DNA of 64,000 nucleotides. Source: Paralvinella palmiformis. Lineage: Eukaryota > Annelida > Polychaeta > Terebellida > Alvinellidae. The notes below the pieces were generated by a model. It ran no database searches, was not told the origin of the DNA, and was given only the letters and a program-made list of their open reading frames with translations. This document shows positions 58,101 to 64,000 of the stretch, one piece after another; the stretch's first letter is position 1; each line of letters begins with the position of its first letter. The stretch is from assembly GCA_025642065.1 (NCBI GenBank), contig JAODUP010000065.1, positions 639,501 through 703,500 of the forward strand, given 5' to 3'. The translations under genes were made by a program, and so were the position numbers.

Positions 58101-59172
58101 CCACACAATGGATCACATTCTAAGGGCATGTGGTAACAAAATACAAATTCCACAAACAAATGCACATTCTAAGTTCAGGCCACATTGGGATGCATATGAT
58201 AGTGTGATGAAATACACTACTCCAGTGAAATGCCAGGGAAAATGTTGCTTAAATCTGTAAGCAACAAATAAATTAACCTTGCATAAGGATATCTTGGTAT
58301 GATGACAGTGGTATTAAATCACACAGTGAAAACCACATTAATCATAACAACAATTGCTGCTTCCATATAAACATTTATCACTGGTGAAAACTTGTGCTCA
58401 CTCAACATATACACATCACTAGTACATGTGGACTAAAGCTCTGCCCCAAAATAAAATGACATACAACTGCCACATTGAGATTACACACAGTTTGGCTTCA
58501 TTATCAGGAATCACTACATTTCACCGAACCACCTTCGCCTAATAACGTAAAAGGATTTCGTTCTTATTCTTACTGCGCTACCAACTTTGACAGGGATATT
58601 TCAGTGATGCATTCAGCCAATGAATGCTTGATTTTGTCTAATGATACTGCCGTTTGGCTGAGAACAAAAGAAAATTTATGTCATGACTAAAACATCCGAC
58701 ACATAATTTCACAAAACAAATTATGCACAGCTGACATGTACTGCGATAAACTGTTACTGGCTCTCATTCTTGTTCACGAGACAAACCAAATAATTACTTA
58801 AATGTTCACATCAAACATTCAACTGAAAATAATCTGCAAACATTCCCGTAACTAAATCCACCACTGTGTGTATGCATTATTTGGCAAATATATATGCTAC
58901 TGCATCATGTATAATCGAGACAAAATAGCAATTATATTTTTTTGACTCTGACATAACCCACATGACCGTTACAGATTACTTTATGCTAATACTGAGAAAC
59001 AAATCCACTCTTCTGATGATGATAACATGTGATGGATCAGATCTTCACAGCTACAAATAATCCAAAAGTATTCCATGCGTCGTTTGATCCGGTGAACCTT
59101 TTGTAATATTCATGGTTTGATGACATAATAATGATCATTTAGTATCTACTATTCTCCTAGTGATATTGATGG
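55152..59172. other. Convergent intergenic region, PSMA7 to NUTF2, including both 3' UTRs
   Basis: No coding exon is recognisable. A plus-strand AATAAA at 56,468-56,473 is a possible PSMA7 polyadenylation signal, though it would make the 3' UTR about 1.3 kb. For the minus strand, TTTATT (AATAAA) occurs at 57,607-57,612 and 57,802-57,807, candidate ends of the NUTF2 transcript. A G run lies at 57,490-57,499. Confidence 0.45.
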
Positions 59173-59286
59173 CTAGATGGTGTCGTGAATCGACAATCTA
59201 AATATGTCATGGAATATAAAGTAACTATTATCTGCTGGTTTGACGTAAAACATTTGACTGTAGGCGTGAGGTGGATCATCATCCGT
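59173..59286 (-). CDS. NUTF2: NUTF2 alternative terminal exon B (distal)
   Basis: Acceptor ctgctttcag, then 37 codons and TAG at 59,173-59,175. The product reads TDDDPPHAYSQMFYVKPADN and ends FRLSIHDTI. It fits phase 0 after the exon ending at 61,417. It corresponds to the last strand region of nuclear transport factor 2, where human NTF2 has Asp92 and Asp94 contacting Ran-GDP; the TDDD motif occupies this place. It differs from exon A in about five aligned residues and in the last two or three. Confidence 0.9.
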   Translation of the reverse strand, partial: TDDDPPHAYSQMFYVKPADNSYFIFHDIFRLSIHDTI

Positions 59287-61518
59287 CTGAAAGCAGAGAA
59301 AAACCAATTAATGGACGACAGAATATTCTTTATACTGTGTGAAGAAACAACAAAATTTACTGACCAAAATATATGCAACTTAAATGTCCAAGAAACAAAT
59401 TAGCTACGGAAACTTGTTAATGCACCACACCAGTTCGCATCTAATGTCTGTTCATGCAGCAAGAGGGCATGGCTCGTCCAAAATAAATCACTTTGGAGAG
59501 ACAGCCAAGTGGTCTGCATACCAACAACAGTTGGGTTACTATTAGAATGAGGACTACCATCACCAGTGGTATAAGGAACCTGTCTGGTCTGGTCATCTGC
59601 TCACAGAGAAACCACGTGATGGTGCTTTAATGAATACGACACTAAAACTGGAACAAGTCCACAAAAAAACAAACCTACACACCGAATTGAACCTATGCAT
59701 TATGAATGGAGAGTCTGAAGATGTCGTGAAAGATGAAGTAACTATTATCGGCGGGTTTCAGGAAGAACAACTGGCTAAAAGCATGTGGTGGGTCATCATC
59801 TGTCTGGGAACACAACAAAACAATATGTTGAACTGAGAACATAAAACAGTAATGGTAGATTTATATCTGACAACAGTATTTTCCTCTCACCTTAAATATA
59901 GAGTAGTTAGCGTGATAAGCATGTTAGATGTTAATGTAATTCCGTATCTCGGATGTCATAGCCATGCTCGTTAATGTGTAACATTATTTGGGGACATCGT
60001 TTATATTATCACTGTTACTATCATCGCCACCGTTCTAAATCATAATCATCAACAAATCATCATCATTACCATCACCACAATATCATCATCATCTTGGAAT
60101 GAGATACAAGAAAAATGCAAATGCTTTACTGTAACGACACTTAAATCACCTCATGCTTTGACAACAATTGCAAGAAAAGAAATAAACAATTATCACACGC
60201 AGCCTTTTCAATAGCAGCCGACATCCGATGCCAGATGCCGTCTATTTTACTGTCTCTTGACATCTATTTAATTGACAGAAAATCGTTTGGCTAGTTTGGT
60301 TTTGGCAAAAAAAAAATGGTCCAGAATGCACCAAATACTCCATTTCCCCCAACTTTTCAGGGGAGAGCCCCATACTCACCCTTCACTACCCCGCACATCC
60401 ATTTTTTATAGGCCACCGCAGGTGAGCTGCTACCTACTTATTGTAGGAGGTCATCTACTTTATTCCTTACTGAAAAGGCTGACATTTGATCAGTTATAAC
60501 CAAATATGTTACCTAGGAATTTTTCTAGCTGATGAATACCACTTGACATCCACACAGGGAATATAATTATGTGCTGCTAATGTCTGACCCTAAAGTCGGC
60601 TCATAATTCAAGATTACACTACGTGACCAGGCCCATGTATCCATTACCATGGTGTTGCCAACCACCCCACCATTAGAATAAGTAACTTGTATTTTGGAAA
60701 CCAGTGCAATCTAACGATACACCCGACATAAGTTTATAACGACTTGTACTCAAGTTTTCCTGCAACACACTTTTAAATGTGTAATAAAAAATTTATTATA
60801 GCTAACTATGTGATAAAGAAACTTCAAACATTACGTGTATGGCTAGAATTACGTGCAGACTATCAGTATCTTAGAATTAACCTGCAACTCGGATGTATTT
60901 TTGTTTGCAGCCACAGCGCATCGTGTTATATCATTATTTTGTCTTCAGAATACAAAGCCAACTATGATAAATCATATTTACCACAGTTCCGACCATTATT
61001 GAAATTATAAGGTAGAAAATCCCTGTATGCCTCTCGCTGTTAATACAATCTATATTAATGTTACTATCGGAGAGTCTTATTAGTGATGGCATATTTTGTT
61101 TGAACAGATTCTTCAAACATTTATTTGTGGAAAGGAATCAAAGGTGAAAAAGATTAGTTGTCATGCATGGGTTAGTTACACAAGCATGAAGGGAGGTGAC
61201 ATGAAAAGGTAGAAAACATACTTGATGCAACAACACCAACACACACACTACACACAACAACACACACACACTAACACTAACACACACACCAACACACACA
61301 CTACATGTACGATTAATAAATGTAAACATGTTACACAATGAACTGGCCAAATTTTAAATACATTTCATGCAAATTATTTCAATTAAGTAGACATATATTA
61401 AGCAGATAACACATACTTGTAATCGTCCTGTAACTAACACTAAGACACCATTTTCCGCTGTCGGTTGACAATCAACCTTTGTAACTACATGTTTTATCTT
61501 CTGAAATGTGATCTTGTT
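59173..61518 (-). CDS. NUTF2: Nuclear transport factor 2 (3' part of gene)
   Basis: The exon at 61518-61417 (acceptor attttgcag, donor caa|gtatgt) encodes NKITFQKIKHVVTKVDCQPT and ends LVTGRLQ. This matches the middle of NTF2, where human has LPFQKIQHSITAQDHQPT and VVGQLK. It is joined either to 59803-59693 or to 59286-59173. NTF2 is a small homodimeric factor that carries Ran-GDP into the nucleus and binds FxFG nucleoporins. The N-terminal half (about 55 residues, including the start codon) was not found up to 64,000 and should lie beyond the right edge. The alternative identity, an NTF2-like domain in NXT1 or G3BP, is less likely because the C-terminus ends where NTF2 ends. Confidence 0.9.
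59693..59803 (-). CDS. NUTF2: NUTF2 alternative terminal exon A (proximal)
   Basis: Acceptor tgtgttcccag, then 36 codons and TAG at 59,693-59,695. The product reads TDDDPPHAFSQLFFLKPADN and ends FRLSIHNA. It is closer to the common animal C-terminus (LALHN in vertebrates). It also joins in phase 0 to the exon ending at 61,417. The two exons lie about 400 bp apart, each with its own stop codon, so one transcript would use one or the other. Confidence 0.9.
   Translation of the reverse strand, partial: TDDDPPHAFSQLFFLKPADNSYFIFHDIFRLSIHNA
61230..61310. repeat. Imperfect CA/ACAC-rich tract
   Basis: Irregular caacacacac units in the NUTF2 intron, just downstream of exon 61,417-61,518 in transcript order. 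Confidence 0.85.
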
Positions 61519-61607
61519 CTGCAAAATAAACAAAAGTCAGGTAAAACTACGAACTAATTGCGTCAATTTCCACACCAGGTAGCCTCTTTATGATGTTATT
61601 TTCTCCA

Positions 61608-61662
61608 GGTGGTACTGATCTGTGATCCAATGCGTTACCAGTTAGACCACGGAGGTGCCCAC
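61608..61662 (-). mobile_element. tRNA-derived SINE, main family, copy 9 (head fragment)
   Basis: Only the tRNA-like head remains: gggcacctccgtggtctaac read on the minus strand. Body and tail are absent. Confidence 0.8.
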
Positions 61663-61990
61663 ACAAAATGTATTTATGAAATGGCATTTCCCCCTAAGGA
61701 CATTACTAAAAATATCCCAGTAGAGTTTTGAAATATTATTATATAACAGTAAACACCATCAACTGGATGGCATCAAGACAAGATTCAAGTTGTACATAAG
61801 AAAGAGTGTCTCAACAACAACCAATTATCTTGTGACTGAAATGTTCAACAGTCTATGCATAATGACATACTGGTGTTGCATATTAATGCTATAACCAGCT
61901 GTAAATGAAAAAGCACTTAATGAGGCTTTGAGCTTGAACACTGCCTTGTTTCATGGGAATTATGCGAGGTCTAGCCACACAGTGACGAAT

Positions 61991-61991
61991 G

Positions 61992-62020
<29 letters not shown>
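61991..62020. repeat. (CA)n microsatellite
   Basis: Fifteen CA units. Confidence 0.95.
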
Positions 62021-62022
<2 letters not shown>

Positions 62023-63170
62023 AGGTTATATGATGATTTCCTGTATCTTAGAACAAGTTGTATTTATGTCCAAATATATCTTCTAGAATAAACCAGTTTC
62101 TTTAACTGTCTTGAAAAAACGATTTTCATCTGAAGGAGACCCAAACCAGTTGTTGTCAAAGTGCAAAAAAGTGCACCCTCCACAACAAACACTTCAGCTA
62201 CTGAAATCATAGCCTAGGGAATCAAAGGTTTTAATTGTTTCTGAGTAGACTTCAAACTTTGAGCATAGTCTTTTTTTGGTGAATGTTCACAGTTTATACA
62301 ATATTAGTCTGACAGCATTAGGGTTAAAACACTTATATTAATTATGCGGTCTGTTGTCAGATACTGAATAGAAAGATAAAGTCATAATTATTTCCAATAA
62401 ATGACCATTAAAGGCAATGTTTAGTTATAAATGATACATTCATTCAAACATTCATGACAGTTATATCAGTTTTTCTGAAACCAGCCCAAAAGTTTCTTTA
62501 TAAAATTGAATTTATAGGTTGATATCATTTAACAGATGCATCTGTTTACGCTATGATTCAAGTTCAGACAGCTCGTCACCAGTTTCTTCCTAAATGTTTT
62601 TATAACAAATTTATGTATAGATTTTCCAATAATTCTCAGGTTTTAACACCCAAAGTATTTCTTGTAAGTATATGTAATGTTTTTCTCCACCCTGTGTAGG
62701 TCAAATGAAAACAAAATATTAGGGGATGTGGTTCAATATATTATAGATTTTGGTGAGTGTGACTTATTTCACAGGAATAATCCTTTATTTAGTGAGACAA
62801 AGGGTGTATTCAAGAACAGTAACTAGTTAGTTATTATTAATATTAGTTTTGTTATTAATATAATTCATTACATTTTTTGGGTACAATTATCACATCGAGG
62901 TTCATGCTATCCACCCATCTCCAGTTTACCAACGAAGATTTTCCAACCAATTTAATATCAAGAAGCGTGTAAAAGTATACACAAAAGTAACATGATATTT
63001 TTGTATCTTAACTGTCTTCAAAGTTTTAGCAAAACCATTGCGTGAGTGTGACTGTAAGAATTTCCAGCATAAAACAGAAATGCAAATTTAGTTCTTCATT
63101 GTATTTCTGCCTTTACTGTAGCTCAGTATCCGTCATGCATCTTAAATTACTGTGAATCCAGGAAGACTGT
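62021..63170. other. NUTF2 intron or upstream region without recognisable features
   Basis: I looked on the minus strand for the NTF2 N-terminal exons and found none. No repeats stand out. Confidence 0.5.
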
Positions 63171-63174
63171 CTAC

Positions 63175-63350
63175 ATAATATTGTAATACAGCAGGGGGGT
63201 TGAGTGGTCAGCGGAATGACGAGGGTAGAGATAATATTGTAATACAGCAGGGGGGTTGAGTGGTCAGCGGAATGACGAGGGTAGAGATAATATTGTAATA
63301 CAGCAGGGGTTGAGTGATCAGCGGAAAGACAAGGGTAGAGATAATATTCA
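63175..63350. repeat. 56-bp tandem repeat, three units
   Basis: Units start at about 63,181, 63,237 and 63,293 (ttgtaatacagcaggggggt). The third is shortened in the G run and has a few substitutions. Confidence 0.95.
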
Positions 63351-63774
63351 AAATACATCAATCAGGGCATATACTAAAAGTTGATCTGCTTTCAGTTTTA
63401 AATTTTAAGACTATATAGAGTACCTTCAATCTGAGAATCGTAGTGAATTCTATTAATTCTTCCGATTTTGTATTAGTATCTCACACTTTCTACAATACCT
63501 TATACTTAGAACCAGCTCCCTCTCTTGCTTTGTGTGTGCGTGCGTGCGCAGAAGTGCCCAACTAAAAACAACTGTAGTTTTTGAACTAATTTTGGTTAAT
63601 CAAAGCTACTAATTTTGGCCAATTTGGATAATTGAAAGATCTCGCACCAATACTCTATAGTAAGTACTTTGTAATTATAAAAAGAAATATTAGATAATAT
63701 GATGCAATCACATAAAGTAAGAAGACCAAACTGATCAGAAAAATTAATTGGCACATCATAAAATGAGGACAATT

Positions 63775-64000
63775 AAACATGGTTTCCACAACCAAGGAAA
63801 TATTATTTTCCAGGACAAAACTACTATTTTCCAGGACAAAACTACTATTTTCCAGGACAAAACTACCATTTTCCAGGACAAAGTATACAAGATTTAAAGG
63901 TAATATATCAAGATATGTGCGAAAAGCAGATCACATTTATTCAATGTATGATCGATTATTGACATTTTTATGGTAGAGCCTCCAGTTCACCCCTTCTAGC
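63775..64000. mobile_element. MITE-like element, family E, copy 2, with expanded 21-bp array
   Basis: Similar to 41,620-41,820. Here the ttttccaggacaaaactact unit (21 bp) occurs four times (63,805-63,880), against two in the other copy. The element runs off the window edge. Confidence 0.7.

Noticed and set aside
59185..59403. Plus-strand open frames opposite the NUTF2 terminal exons (also 59,630-59,836)
   Set aside because: They overlap the minus-strand exons, which match NTF2; the plus frames match nothing I know.
63175..63350. CRISPR-like regular repeats
   Set aside because: The 56-bp units are directly abutting without distinct spacers, in an intron-rich eukaryotic genome.

Overview
This is a stretch of AT-rich animal nuclear DNA. 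Its genes are cut into short exons by GT-AG introns, and the introns and intergenic spaces are full of tRNA-derived SINEs, DNA-transposon relics, LINE fragments and microsatellites. Together with the protein-level similarities, this points to an invertebrate. A mollusc is my best guess from the look of the SINEs, but I could not test it.

Four protein-coding genes can be read. (1) Plus strand, 2,085-27,347: the 3' part of a multi-exon gene with armadillo/HEAT-like helical exons followed by a CS (p23-like) domain and an acidic tail. I do not recognise an orthologue; its 5' end lies left of the exons I can see. (2) Minus strand, 31,071-42,851: a full SS18/SS18L1 (SYT/CREST) homologue with nine coding exons, enlarged by Gln runs and a His-containing heptad array. 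It is tail-to-tail with gene 1. (3) Plus strand, 44,840-55,151: a complete six-exon PSMA7 (20S proteasome alpha-4), head-to-head with SS18. (4) Minus strand, 59,173-61,518: the 3' part of NUTF2 (nuclear transport factor 2), with two tandem alternative terminal exons. Its 5' exons lie beyond the right edge.

The mobile fraction includes nine copies of one tRNA-derived SINE, two other tRNA-headed SINEs, a 3.1 kb hAT-like transposon inserted inside a SINE, several pogo/Tigger elements that have lost the catalytic middle of their transposase, a MULE transposase relic in PSMA7 intron 1, two LINE fragments and several small inverted-repeat elements. Tandem arrays include a very regular 16 x 18 bp minisatellite in an intron of gene 1.

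The genes act in general cell functions: chromatin remodelling (SS18 is a BAF-complex subunit), protein degradation (PSMA7) and nuclear import of Ran (NUTF2). The SS18-PSMA7 head-to-head pair matches the SS18L1-PSMA7 arrangement in humans, so it is probably an ancient linkage. The most notable new observations are the duplicated NUTF2 terminal exons, the unnamed ARM-CS architecture, the remodelled SS18 C-terminal region, and several splice or frame irregularities in gene 1.
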